Positions 34,601 to 41,908 of a stretch of DNA of 64,000 nt are shown one piece after another. The number at the start of each line of letters is the position of its first letter. Position 1 is the stretch's first letter. The notes below the pieces were generated by a model. It was given only the letters and a program-made list of their open reading frames with translations, was not told the DNA's origin and did not search any database. The translations under genes and the position numbers were made by a program. The stretch is from Sediminibacterium sp. (lineage in GTDB: Bacteria; Bacteroidota; Bacteroidia; B-17B0; Aurantibacillaceae): the NCBI GenBank assembly GCA_030054095.1, contig JASGCO010000011.1:1-64000 (forward strand), read 5' to 3'.

Positions 34601-34746
34601 ATTTTTTTGGTGTTAAACTCAATACTTTTCTGTTTAATGTTAGTATTATATGGTCTTTAAACTTGGTTTTTTTCATAATTTTGTATTCAGGAGTATTAAC
34701 TAAGGGTATTACATTTTTTATAAATATTAAAAGATCAAAACAATGA
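31657..34746 (+). CDS. ABCG-like ABC transporter with N-terminal TerB-like/FHA-like module
   Basis: The 1029-residue half-transporter has a TerB-like domain (about 1-150), an FHA-like segment (about 155-260; TFLNGLPIQANNVYLLAPGS), and an ABC domain. The latter shows Walker A GASGAGKTT with Lys298, AQDDLLFEDLTVYQ, signature SGGQRKR at 399-405, Walker B ILFVDEPTSG with Asp422, and His455. An ABC2-type membrane domain (about 590-800) and a long helical, probably extracytoplasmic or cytoplasmic insert (about 800-985) follow, then a last membrane helix. The ABC-then-membrane order is that of ABCG proteins. Substrate unknown. Confidence 0.88.
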   Translation: MSEEILKALMQLFAIISKQDTGYSDIQRQFVSSFLRNQVNTEKVEQYLLLYDTFLTDKEERKTEVSEVKEAEKRPKLTSVKDSVRTLGICKKINKTLVQKQKVVVLTRLFEMLKADHGFTVQRLGIVDTVSDVFNINEAEKKLIRHFVESDNPYAYESADLLVIDDNKLVTLDYVSGINHITAPGLNGFISIIKVQSVDIYFLRYNGGSETFLNGLPIQANNVYLLAPGSNLRLPRGTIYYSEVVSHFASRYDYAKLVFQAEALEYRFPNGKQGLVNINIEEKSGNLIGIMGASGAGKTTLLNVLSGLIKPVSGDIKINGDSVLSNPKLAKGLIGYIAQDDLLFEDLTVYQNLLYNAELCFKQYDTFQLHRIVAKTLHSLGLYEIKDIVVGNPLNKKISGGQRKRLNIALELIREPAILFVDEPTSGLSSRDSENVMDLLKELTQKGKLIFVVIHQPSSDIFKMFDKLFLLDVGGLPIYYGNPIQGVMYFKQATNQLNADVGECYTCGNVNPELLFNLIESKEVDEYGSFTDRRKFSPKNWNDLFLKKIRTSFETNLPERPKIVNNTPGLWKQLRVFIKRDVLSKFSNRQYLLLNLLEAPLLAFILAFLIRYIAKAKGGTYVYRENENIPAYIFMSIIVALFIGLTVSAEEIFKDRKILKREKFLNLSWFSYLQSKIIILTVLSAIQSILFVLIGNTIIGIKGMYFSYWLMLFSVSCCANLMGLIISSLFNTAVTIYIVIPLLIIPQMILGGAMFRFDKLNRLIGDGSKAPLVSDVMVSRWAYEGLMIQQFRYNNYYKVFYDHDRELGQLNYQTIYYIPELLQITTNCRNSISNKNTSELFDNLKLLKIEIEKQEIITDNPKFTLKNKLNMVDFSEKVADELTAYWNTLYKVYSQRFAELDKKKNAYVSSFLESSEAEVKFNRIKDEYYNPSIDEQVNNELSKQKFFINTKNGFTQHFNAAYNEPQPELLSLRPHFFSPVKYFFGVKLNTFLFNVSIIWSLNLVFFIILYSGVLTKGITFFINIKRSKQ

Positions 34747-35171
34747 AAATTAAATTACTTCGTTTCTCTTCCGTTCTTTTTATGCTGCTCAGTACAATGT
34801 TTACTGTTCGTGCGCAGTGTATTCAGGGCGAATGCAGCAAGAAGCTGGGGGATTTCACGTTTATTAAGTCGGTTAATATTAATAGTTCTTGTGTGGAAGG
34901 AAAGGCTAACCAGTTTAGTTATGTTTTCAGTCAGGGCAGCACTTACATGGTGTTGGCTTGCGATAGCGAGAAAAAGGGTGCCAGAATGATTGTTAATTTA
35001 TACGACAAGGAAAAAAATCTTATCGCCACTAATAAGAACCGTAAAAAATTCTATCCTTCCATCACATTTCCCTGCAGTGCTACCGGCGTGTATTATATTG
35101 AATCCTTTTATGAAGGAAGTAGCCCCGATGCCTGTGGAATTAATGTATTAGGCTTCTCCAGAACCCACTAA
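34743..35171 (+). CDS. Exported protein of unknown function (ABC operon)
   Basis: The 142-residue protein has an N-terminal signal peptide (LLRFSSVLFMLLSTMFTVRA, cleavage before QCIQG). The mature part has five to six cysteines, probably disulfide-paired, and alternating strands ending in TGVYYIESFYEGSSPDACG. It resembles small beta-sandwich periplasmic domains, but I do not recognise a family. Its ATG overlaps the ABC transporter stop (ATGA), so production is coupled to the exporter. Confidence 0.75.
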   Translation: MKIKLLRFSSVLFMLLSTMFTVRAQCIQGECSKKLGDFTFIKSVNINSSCVEGKANQFSYVFSQGSTYMVLACDSEKKGARMIVNLYDKEKNLIATNKNRKKFYPSITFPCSATGVYYIESFYEGSSPDACGINVLGFSRTH

Positions 35172-35218
35172 AATTTAGTAACTGTAACTTTCTCAATTTA
35201 TCAAGCGTATAAAATACA

Positions 35219-36118
35219 ATGAAAAAATTAATCCCCGTTCTTTTTCCGGTTTTGTTTCTTTTTGCATGTGGAGATTCAGAGGATAAACTTGAACAGAAAT
35301 CTCAGGAAACGGATTCCGTTTCTTTAGCTCTTAAACCTATTGATGTAAGTGAAGAAACCATTAATGGAATTATACAGTCTATTCCTACACCGATAGAAAT
35401 AGCCAGCCTTTTAAAAAGTAATGGCGCTACTTACGATGCCGCTATTTTAAATGCTACGGAAAGTGCCAGTAAGTATAATACCAATTATTCCAAAGCACTC
35501 AATATTGGTATTTACAGCGCTGATTTGGGGTATATCAATATTTACGAAAAAACGTTTTCGGCAGTTAATTACCTCAGTACAGTTAAAGGGCTCGCTGACG
35601 ATATAAAAATAGGTCAGTTTTTTGATTTTGAAACGCTTAAACGTTTAGCCTCAAGCAATAACAATTATGATTCATTGTTATATGTGAGTACCGATAATTT
35701 TAATAAAATGGACGGGTTTCTGCGTGAACAAAAACGTGGAGAATTAAGTGTATTAATGATTTCAGGGGCCTGGCTGGAAGGCTTGTATATCGCTACTCAG
35801 GTGAATAAACAAGTGAAAACAAAAGAACTGAAAGAACGTATCGGTTTTGAAAAAATAAATCTTGATAATATTCTGGTGATTTTAAATGCCTACAAGCAGG
35901 ATAAATATTTCGCCAGCATAGTATCGGAATTTGATAAACTGAAAGCTATCTACGATAGTATTAAAATCACTTACGAATACAAAGAGCCGGAAACCAAGGA
36001 AGTAAATGGTCAGTTGGTTATTGTAAATAACAGTAAGAGTACGGTGGATATAACCGATGAGCAGGTACTTAAGATTACAGAAACCCTGTCTCAGGTCAGA
36101 GCAAATATGGTGAAGTAA
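35219..36118 (+). CDS. Lipoprotein of unknown function (ABC operon)
   Basis: The 299-residue protein has a lipoprotein signal: MKKLIPVLFPVLFLFACGDS with lipobox Cys17. The mature part is mostly helical (SYTKALNIGIYSADLGYINI-like segments, VSTDNFNKMDGFLREQKRG) and has repeated YxxDxK features. I do not recognise the family. It follows the small exported gene by 47 bases and is the last gene of the plus-strand operon. Its 3' end overlaps miaA by 23 bases, convergently. Confidence 0.75.
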   Translation: MKKLIPVLFPVLFLFACGDSEDKLEQKSQETDSVSLALKPIDVSEETINGIIQSIPTPIEIASLLKSNGATYDAAILNATESASKYNTNYSKALNIGIYSADLGYINIYEKTFSAVNYLSTVKGLADDIKIGQFFDFETLKRLASSNNNYDSLLYVSTDNFNKMDGFLREQKRGELSVLMISGAWLEGLYIATQVNKQVKTKELKERIGFEKINLDNILVILNAYKQDKYFASIVSEFDKLKAIYDSIKITYEYKEPETKEVNGQLVIVNNSKSTVDITDEQVLKITETLSQVRANMVK

Positions 36119-36998
36119 GAGGGTCTATCCATTCAATAGCAACTTCCTTTTCCATTTTTCTGAACCAGGTCATTTGTCGTTTGGCATATTGAATAATAGC
36201 CGTTTCAAGGTTTTTAATAAATGTTTCTTTGTCGCATTGCCCCAACAGGTAATGCGACACGTGTTTATATTCTAATCCTAAAAACTGTAAACGATCGTGC
36301 GTAATCCCCATTTCAAGAAGATGTTCCCCTTCTGCAATAAGTCCCTCATTAATGCGGTCTTTTAAGCGTTTGGAGATGCGTTCAATACGTGTTTCCTTGG
36401 AGACCGATAAACCAAGGTATTTTACAGTGTACGAAGGCCATATAGTGGGCTGGAGATGGTTTTCCTGAAGATAAGTGGCGACTTCTATGCCACGTATAAG
36501 ACGTTTTGCAGATTGCCGGTCAACGTGTTTGGTCCATTGCTCGGGAAAGGTATTCAGTTGTCGGATAAGTTCGTTTTTATCCAGTGGCCGGAGTTTATGC
36601 CTCAGTTCCTCATTTTCAGGAACAGCGGTTAGTTCATAAGAAGTGTATAATGCACTTAGGTAAAGACCTGTACCACCACATACTATGGGTAATTTTCCTT
36701 TTTGACGGATAATGTGTATAGCTTCAAAAAGCGCTGCCTGAAACTGATGCAGATAGAATGGTGTATCGGGATCCGCAATGTCTATGAGGTGATAAGGGAT
36801 AGCCTGACCGTTTACCTGATAGGCACTCAGGTCCTTTCCGGTGCCAATGGTAAGATGGCGGTACATCTGACGCGAATCGGCGCTGATAATCTCACCGTTA
36901 TAGCGGGCCGCTAACTGACAGGCAAAATTTGTTTTCCCGCAAGCTGTGGGTCCCAATACAACAATGACATCGTATCCTGCAAAAGGATTTTCCGTCAT
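36096..36998 (-). CDS. miaA: tRNA dimethylallyltransferase
   Basis: The 300-residue enzyme adds a dimethylallyl group to A37 of UNN-reading tRNAs. The P-loop is VVLGPTACGKTNFACQLAAR, followed by EIISADSRQMYRHLTIGTGK with the catalytic Asp. VCGGTGLYLSALY and QTWFRKM-like QMTWFRKMEKEVAIEW at the C-terminus are family blocks. Its start overlaps the O-methyltransferase stop by four bases. Confidence 0.95.
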   Translation of the reverse strand: MTENPFAGYDVIVVLGPTACGKTNFACQLAARYNGEIISADSRQMYRHLTIGTGKDLSAYQVNGQAIPYHLIDIADPDTPFYLHQFQAALFEAIHIIRQKGKLPIVCGGTGLYLSALYTSYELTAVPENEELRHKLRPLDKNELIRQLNTFPEQWTKHVDRQSAKRLIRGIEVATYLQENHLQPTIWPSYTVKYLGLSVSKETRIERISKRLKDRINEGLIAEGEHLLEMGITHDRLQFLGLEYKHVSHYLLGQCDKETFIKNLETAIIQYAKRQMTWFRKMEKEVAIEWIDPLTSPYLL

Positions 36999-37636
36999 CG
37001 TTTTTGCATTAGGGTTAAACCATCTCTTATTGGTAGCAGCAATGGGCAGACACGGGAATCATTGGCTATAGCAGTATTAAAGGCATGAATGAGTTTTGTA
37101 TCGGCATCCATGATATTATCCTCTTGCAGTACTTTTCCACTCCACAACACGTTGTCGGTTATAATAAGACCACCTTTCCGTACCTTATTTATTACGGCCT
37201 CAAAATAGGAAGCGTAATTTTTTTTGTCGGCATCAATAAATACCAGATCGAAACCATCGGGAAGGGTAGGGATAAGCTCCAAGGCTTGCCCTTCCAATAG
37301 TTGAATTTGCTGAGAAAAAGCAGATCTTAAAAAAAAGTCTCTGGCCATCGCATTTGTTTCGCGATTCGGATCAATTGTTATCAGTTTTCCTCCGGGTTTT
37401 AAGCCTTCAGCAAGGCAAAGAGCCGAGTAGCCGGTAAATGTGCCTATTTCGAGAATAGTTTCTGGTTGAACCAGCTTAGATAAAAAACTGAGTAAACGTC
37501 CCTGCAGGTGCCCGCTAACCATGCGGGGCTGTGTGGTACGCAAATGCGATTGCCGGTTTAATTCGTAAAGAAGGGAAGGTTCTGCCTCACTAAAACGTTC
37601 GCAGTAACTCAATAATTCATCGGGTATAAATTCCAT
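36995..37636 (-). CDS. O-methyltransferase (COMT-like, class I SAM)
   Basis: The 213-residue protein resembles bacterial catechol-type O-methyltransferases. Segments are RMVSGHLQGRLLSFLSKLVQ, ILEIGTFTGYSALCLAEGL (SAM motif I), FDLVFIDADKKNYASYFEAV (metal-binding Asp), and IITDNVLWSGKV. It needs Mg2+ in the family; the substrate is unknown. One base separates it from the TIGR01777 gene, suggesting co-transcription with it and miaA. Confidence 0.93.
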   Translation of the reverse strand: MEFIPDELLSYCERFSEAEPSLLYELNRQSHLRTTQPRMVSGHLQGRLLSFLSKLVQPETILEIGTFTGYSALCLAEGLKPGGKLITIDPNRETNAMARDFFLRSAFSQQIQLLEGQALELIPTLPDGFDLVFIDADKKNYASYFEAVINKVRKGGLIITDNVLWSGKVLQEDNIMDADTKLIHAFNTAIANDSRVCPLLLPIRDGLTLMQKR

Positions 37637-37637
37637 A

Positions 37638-38546
37638 CTAATGGCGCGCCAAATCGTTTAAAGCCGCCTCTAAGGTAGGAAAATTAAAAGTAAAACCCGT
37701 TGCGCTGAGTCGCGCATTACTTACCCGGCTGCCTTCCGTTAACATGAGGTGCATTTCGCCAAGCAGGAGGCGTAATACCCAAGCCGGAACACCTGGCATA
37801 AAAAAGGGTTTATTAAGCGATTTTGCCAGTGCTTTGTTAAACTGGTAATTGGTAACATGCTCTCCTGCCACCAGATTGTAAGTGCCGTTTAGTTGTTCCT
37901 TGGTCATCAGCCATTCTATAGCGTTTACCAAATCGTTGAGGTGTATAAACGGCATGTAGTGTTTCCCCGATCCGAAGGCCGAACCTAATCCGAATTGATG
38001 GGGAACTTTCATTTTGGCATAAGCACCACCGTTAGCACTTAATACAATTCCAATGCGACCTATGACCGTTCTTATTCCTGCCTGAATAAAGGGTTGATAG
38101 CTATCTTCCCAGTTTTTACAGGTTACTCCAAAAAAATCATCTGTTTCACGATCTGTTTCAGTATAAATTGTTTCGTTGGTTTTTAAACCATAGGCACCAA
38201 TGGCGCTGGCACCAAAAAAGCCTTTCACGGGAGTGCGTAATGCCGAAATTGTATTAAACAGTAGTTTTGTACTTTGGGTCCGTGAGCGGATGATTTCGTC
38301 TTGTCGTGTTTTTGTCCAACGTTTATCGGCAATACCCGCGCCGGCAAGATGCACAATGTAGCTGACGTTATCAAAGGCCTTGTGGTCTATTTGCCCGGTT
38401 TCTACATCCCAACTGTAAAACGAAACGCCTTTAATTTGTGGGTTGGAACGTCCAAGGCCATGAACGGTATAGTTTCTGGAAAGCAGGTGGCGGGCCAGGT
38501 TTTTACCAATTAAACCACTGATGCCGGTAATAAGTACTGTAGCCAT
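37638..38546 (-). CDS. TIGR01777-family NAD-dependent epimerase-like protein
   Basis: The 302-residue protein starts with the Rossmann motif VLITGISGLIGKNLARHLLS and contains YIVHLAGAGIADKRWTKTRQ, the typical TIGR01777 insertion. IGRIGIVLSANGGAYAKM and YNLVAGEHVTNYQFNKALAK follow the family. The role is unsettled (related to yfcH and SulA-like epimerases). It diverges from the ferredoxin-like gene across 38 bases. Confidence 0.92.
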   Translation of the reverse strand: MATVLITGISGLIGKNLARHLLSRNYTVHGLGRSNPQIKGVSFYSWDVETGQIDHKAFDNVSYIVHLAGAGIADKRWTKTRQDEIIRSRTQSTKLLFNTISALRTPVKGFFGASAIGAYGLKTNETIYTETDRETDDFFGVTCKNWEDSYQPFIQAGIRTVIGRIGIVLSANGGAYAKMKVPHQFGLGSAFGSGKHYMPFIHLNDLVNAIEWLMTKEQLNGTYNLVAGEHVTNYQFNKALAKSLNKPFFMPGVPAWVLRLLLGEMHLMLTEGSRVSNARLSATGFTFNFPTLEAALNDLARH

Positions 38547-38584
38547 AATCTCTGTGCTGATTAAACAACAAAATAACAGTAAAT

Positions 38585-38899
38585 TTGTTTATGGTTTACG
38601 ATATACACATTTTTGTTTGTACGAATCAACGTAGCGGGAGCGAGCGTTTGAGTTGTGGCGAAGAACACGGATTGGCACTTACAGCTGAGTTTAAGAAACA
38701 ATTAAACGATTTACCGGTTAAGCTGAAAGCCAGGGCTAATAAAAGCGGTTGCCTTGGTATTTGTGATTTTGGTCCCACAGTGGCCATTTATCCTGAAGGA
38801 ACGTTTTATGTAGGCGTTAAGGTAGAGGATGTGAAGGAAATTGTACAATCTCATCTTGTAAATGGCCAAAAGGTGGACCGCCTGATCTTAAAAAAATAG
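38585..38899 (+). CDS. Thioredoxin-like [2Fe-2S] ferredoxin-type protein
   Basis: The protein of about 104 residues has the thioredoxin-like ferredoxin fold. Cluster-ligand cysteines are in IFVCTNQR, ERLSCGEE and SGCLGICDFGPTVAIYPEG. It probably transfers electrons to an unidentified partner. ATG 38591 (MVYDIHIF) is an equally good start; position 38585 adds only two residues. It stands alone. Confidence 0.88.
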   Translation: MFMVYDIHIFVCTNQRSGSERLSCGEEHGLALTAEFKKQLNDLPVKLKARANKSGCLGICDFGPTVAIYPEGTFYVGVKVEDVKEIVQSHLVNGQKVDRLILKK

Positions 38900-39038
38900 A
38901 AATGGAACAACTTTGAGGTGAAGGAATGGCGTTACATATAGTGAACGTTTTTTTGTTTTAATTGTATGTAGTACAAGCAACAGTTGTTTAATGGTAAAAT
39001 ATTTAGAGGTTTAATACCGGAGGTAAAGGAGAAACTGC

Positions 39039-39554
39039 ATGGAAGAGTATGTAATATTAGTGGACGAGACCGATAAGGAATTGGGAGTTATGGAAAAAAT
39101 GGAGGCTCATCAAAAAGGAGTCCTTCATCGCGCTTTTTCTGTTTTTATATTTAATACCAACGGAGAAATGCTTTTGCAGCAAAGAGCATTGTCTAAATAC
39201 CACAGCGCCGGACTCTGGACAAATACCTGCTGTTCGCATCCCCGCCCGGGAGAAAATGTAGCGGATGCGGCGTTACGACGTTTAAATGAGGAAATGGGAC
39301 TATCGGTGCCGCTTGCGATGAAAACCACTTTTATTTACAAAGCGGCTTTTGATAACCAACTAACGGAGCATGAGCTGGATTATATTTTTACCGGTATCAG
39401 TACTACCGATCCGCAAATAAACCCGGAAGAGGTGAACGCCTTTAAATGGTTATCCCCGCATCAGGTTCAGGAAGCCATAAAAGCCGCTCCCCACCAGTTT
39501 ACAGCCTGGTTTAAAATAGCCATGGAGCAATTTTTTGCTATCGCGCAAGCCTAG
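39039..39554 (+). CDS. idi: Isopentenyl-diphosphate delta-isomerase, type I
   Basis: The 171-residue Nudix-fold enzyme interconverts IPP and DMAPP. LWTNTCCSHPRPGENVADAA contains the catalytic Cys and metal-binding His, RRLNEEMGLSVPL is the modified Nudix box, and EHELDYIFTG carries the catalytic Glu region. It is monocistronic and ends just before a strong hairpin terminator. Confidence 0.94.
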   Translation: MEEYVILVDETDKELGVMEKMEAHQKGVLHRAFSVFIFNTNGEMLLQQRALSKYHSAGLWTNTCCSHPRPGENVADAALRRLNEEMGLSVPLAMKTTFIYKAAFDNQLTEHELDYIFTGISTTDPQINPEEVNAFKWLSPHQVQEAIKAAPHQFTAWFKIAMEQFFAIAQA

Positions 39555-39555
39555 G

Positions 39556-39594
39556 AGGCTGTCGAGCATTTATATTACAGGTTTTCGACAGCCT
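39556..39594. terminator. Hairpin terminator after idi
   Basis: AGGCTGTCGA (39556-39565) pairs perfectly with TCGACAGCCT (39585-39594) across 19 bases, with a short T-run after it. It separates convergent idi and pirin genes and could serve both. Confidence 0.7.
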
Positions 39595-39613
39595 TTAATA
39601 GCCAACCTACTGT

Positions 39614-40327
39614 TTACATAGGAACATCCATCAGTAAGATTTCCGCGTTATCACTTAATGCTTTAAGTTCTAGTGTTTCCACATTCCATATACCTAAAGC
39701 ATCACGTTTTTCAAGGTGTTGACCGTTAAGAACGAAGGTGCCTTCAATAACAAATGCGTACACGCCGTTTTGTGGACGTTTTATGGTGTAGGAGGTACTT
39801 ACATCTTTATCAAAACGCCCTAGGTGAAACCAGGCTTGCTGATGTATCCAAACCCCTTCATCTCCACTATCAGGAGAAAGAATTTGTTGCAGTTTATTGT
39901 GGCGTGCATTTACATCCAGGCGCATCTGATCGTAACGGGGTGTTACATTTTGTTTATCGGGGAATACCCATATTTGCAAAAGTTTTAAAGTTTTATCGCG
40001 GTTTTTATTGACTTCGCTGTGGTAAATACCCGTTCCGGCACTCATTACCTGAATGTCGCCATGCTGTATCAGGCCTACATTTCCCATACTGTCTTTATGT
40101 TCAAGATCGCCTTCTAGCGGAATGGTAATAATTTCCATATTATCATGTGGGTGCGTTCCGAACCCCATACCAGGGCTTACGGTATCGTCATTAAGCACTC
40201 TCAGTGCACCAAAATGTATGCGTTGCGGATCGTAGTAACCGGCAAAACTAAAGGAATGCCAGGCGTTGAGCCAGCCATGATCTGCATGCCCGCGACTATT
40301 TGCCTTGTGAAGAATGATAGTTTCCAT
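39614..40327 (-). CDS. Pirin-family (YhhW/quercetinase-like) bicupin
   Basis: The 237-residue protein is a second, YhhW-like pirin. The N-terminal block is RGHADHGWLNAWHSFSFAGY, with the metal ligands in GTHPHDNMEIITIPLEGDLE and MSAGTGIYHSEVN. YhhW-type proteins oxidise quercetin in vitro. ATG 40327 (METIILHKA) is preferred to the in-frame codon at 40366 because conservation starts there. It differs in subfamily from the HxlR-linked pirin at 4580. Confidence 0.92.
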   Translation of the reverse strand: METIILHKANSRGHADHGWLNAWHSFSFAGYYDPQRIHFGALRVLNDDTVSPGMGFGTHPHDNMEIITIPLEGDLEHKDSMGNVGLIQHGDIQVMSAGTGIYHSEVNKNRDKTLKLLQIWVFPDKQNVTPRYDQMRLDVNARHNKLQQILSPDSGDEGVWIHQQAWFHLGRFDKDVSTSYTIKRPQNGVYAFVIEGTFVLNGQHLEKRDALGIWNVETLELKALSDNAEILLMDVPM

Positions 40328-40476
40328 ACGTTGGTATTTTAATGTAATTGGCATCAGGTTTGTCATTCTGAACAGAATATTGCGCCGTTAGCCATTATCA
40401 GATTTATGGTGGTAAAGTTACTACATACCAATACGCCGTAACAATAATGTGGGTTAAGAAAGCAGCTTAATCCAGA

Positions 40477-40977
40477 TTAAGACGCTTTCCAGAACATCAC
40501 AAAATCATTCATCACATAACCATTGCCAATATCGAAATCAGCCACTTTTTCTATTTTAAATCCGTTCTTGAAATAGAAATTAACCGATTTATAATTTTGT
40601 CTGTTTACTGTTAAACGAATGGTTTCAGGTTGCAATTGTTCCAGCAAAAGCTGAAAAACCTTACTGCCTGTACCCTTAGCGGCGTATTCCTGGTCAATAT
40701 AAAATTTATGGATAAACCATTGATGGGGAGAAGACTCACTAACTGAAATAAACCCGAGTGGGTGAGTGGTATTTAAAATAAGACTAAAGCGGTGTCCTGA
40801 TTCCCGCATTTGCTGAAGCAGGCTGTCCGGATTGTACATTTTATCAAGCATATAAGTGATTTGTTCGGTACTTATAACGGATGGGTAGTGCTGCCACCAG
40901 ATACGTTTGGCCAGTTCGCCAATGTGTGCTATGTGATCGGGACCAGCGTCCAGTAATTTTATTGTGCTTACATCCAT
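40477..40977 (-). CDS. GNAT-family N-acetyltransferase
   Basis: The 166-residue protein has the GNAT core: LILNTTHPLGFISVSESS, then FYIDQEYAAKGTGSKVFQLL with the acetyl-CoA loop (Q/R-x-x-G-x-G/A), and VNRQNYKSVNFYFKNGFKIE. The acceptor is unknown. It diverges from smpB with about 30 bases between starts. Confidence 0.88.
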   Translation of the reverse strand: MDVSTIKLLDAGPDHIAHIGELAKRIWWQHYPSVISTEQITYMLDKMYNPDSLLQQMRESGHRFSLILNTTHPLGFISVSESSPHQWFIHKFYIDQEYAAKGTGSKVFQLLLEQLQPETIRLTVNRQNYKSVNFYFKNGFKIEKVADFDIGNGYVMNDFVMFWKAS

Positions 40978-41007
40978 GATTAATTTGTAATTTTGATGAT
41001 CTGGGTT

Positions 41008-41463
41008 ATGCCAAAATTAAGTAATACAGTTAACATAGAGAACAGGAGGGCGAAATTTGAGTATCAGTTTCTGGAAACCCACACTGCCGGCATTGTACTA
41101 AAGGGGACAGAGATAAAGAGTATCAGGGAAGGAAAAGCGGGTTTGGCAGATAGTTATTGCTATTTTCGGAATGATGAATTGTTTATCCGGAATTTTCACA
41201 TTACCGAGTACAGCGAAGCATCGTTTTATAATCATGAGCCTATGCGTGAGCGTAAACTATTGCTAACCCGTCAGGAACTCAGTAAACTGCAAAAAAAGAT
41301 AAAAGATCAGGGACTTACTATCATACCGGTTAAACTTTTTATAGGAGATAAAGGCTTTGCCAAACTGGTTATAGCTCTGGCTAAAGGGAAAAAAGCGTTT
41401 GATAAGCGGGAGGATATTAAAAAACGTGATTTACAGAAGGAATTAAACCGCCAGTTTAAATAG
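41008..41463 (+). CDS. smpB: SsrA-binding protein
   Basis: The 151-residue protein binds tmRNA in trans-translation. NRRAKFEYQFLETHTAGIVL, GTEIKSIREGKAGLADSYC and the basic C-terminus KKAFDKREDIKKRDLQKEL are the family blocks. ATG 41008 (MPKLSN) is preferred; ATG 40996 would add four residues and reach into the divergent promoter. The tmRNA gene is not in the window. Confidence 0.96.
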   Translation: MPKLSNTVNIENRRAKFEYQFLETHTAGIVLKGTEIKSIREGKAGLADSYCYFRNDELFIRNFHITEYSEASFYNHEPMRERKLLLTRQELSKLQKKIKDQGLTIIPVKLFIGDKGFAKLVIALAKGKKAFDKREDIKKRDLQKELNRQFK

Positions 41464-41505
41464 TACGTATTTTGGTTTTTGGGTTTAATTTTGTAATTTA
41501 AGATT

Positions 41506-41850
41506 ATGAAAAGGATTACCATTATTAGTTTTGTCGCTTTGTTGGCAGGTGGAGGATTAGGAAGCGGATGTCTGAAACCTAAAACCTCTCAGTTCAGAGT
41601 TAGTAATTACTATATTGAACGTTTATCCGAAGTTAGAGTAGGGGCAGATGAAGTTTCCTTTTCGGATATTGAAAAACAAACCAGTTCAGAATACAGAACC
41701 ATTAAGCCGGGTAATTATTCGGTGATTGCCACCTCGGGGAGTGGTAGTAAGTTTAATACAGAGTTAAAAATAGAATCCCGTAAATCAGGGCGTTTCACCT
41801 TGTTAATTGATGGTATTGGCAGGGTAAGTATTCAAAATGATGATAAGTAG
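41506..41850 (+). CDS. Small lipoprotein, function unknown
   Basis: The 114-residue protein starts with a signal ending in GGGLGSGC, where the Cys is a lipobox candidate. The mature part is beta-rich (YYIERLSEVRVG, FTLLIDGIGRVSIQ) and looks like a small sandwich domain. No family is recognised. It follows smpB by 42 bases. Confidence 0.65.
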   Translation: MKRITIISFVALLAGGGLGSGCLKPKTSQFRVSNYYIERLSEVRVGADEVSFSDIEKQTSSEYRTIKPGNYSVIATSGSGSKFNTELKIESRKSGRFTLLIDGIGRVSIQNDDK

Positions 41851-41908
41851 GGATGATGCGTATCACTTTCATTTAAGATGCTGGTTCCCCTAAAAGATTT
41901 TCAAAAAA

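Noticed and set aside
24333-36118. Anti-phage defence island
   Set aside because: No nuclease, toxin, reverse transcriptase or other defence effector is present; the genes fit signalling and transport better.
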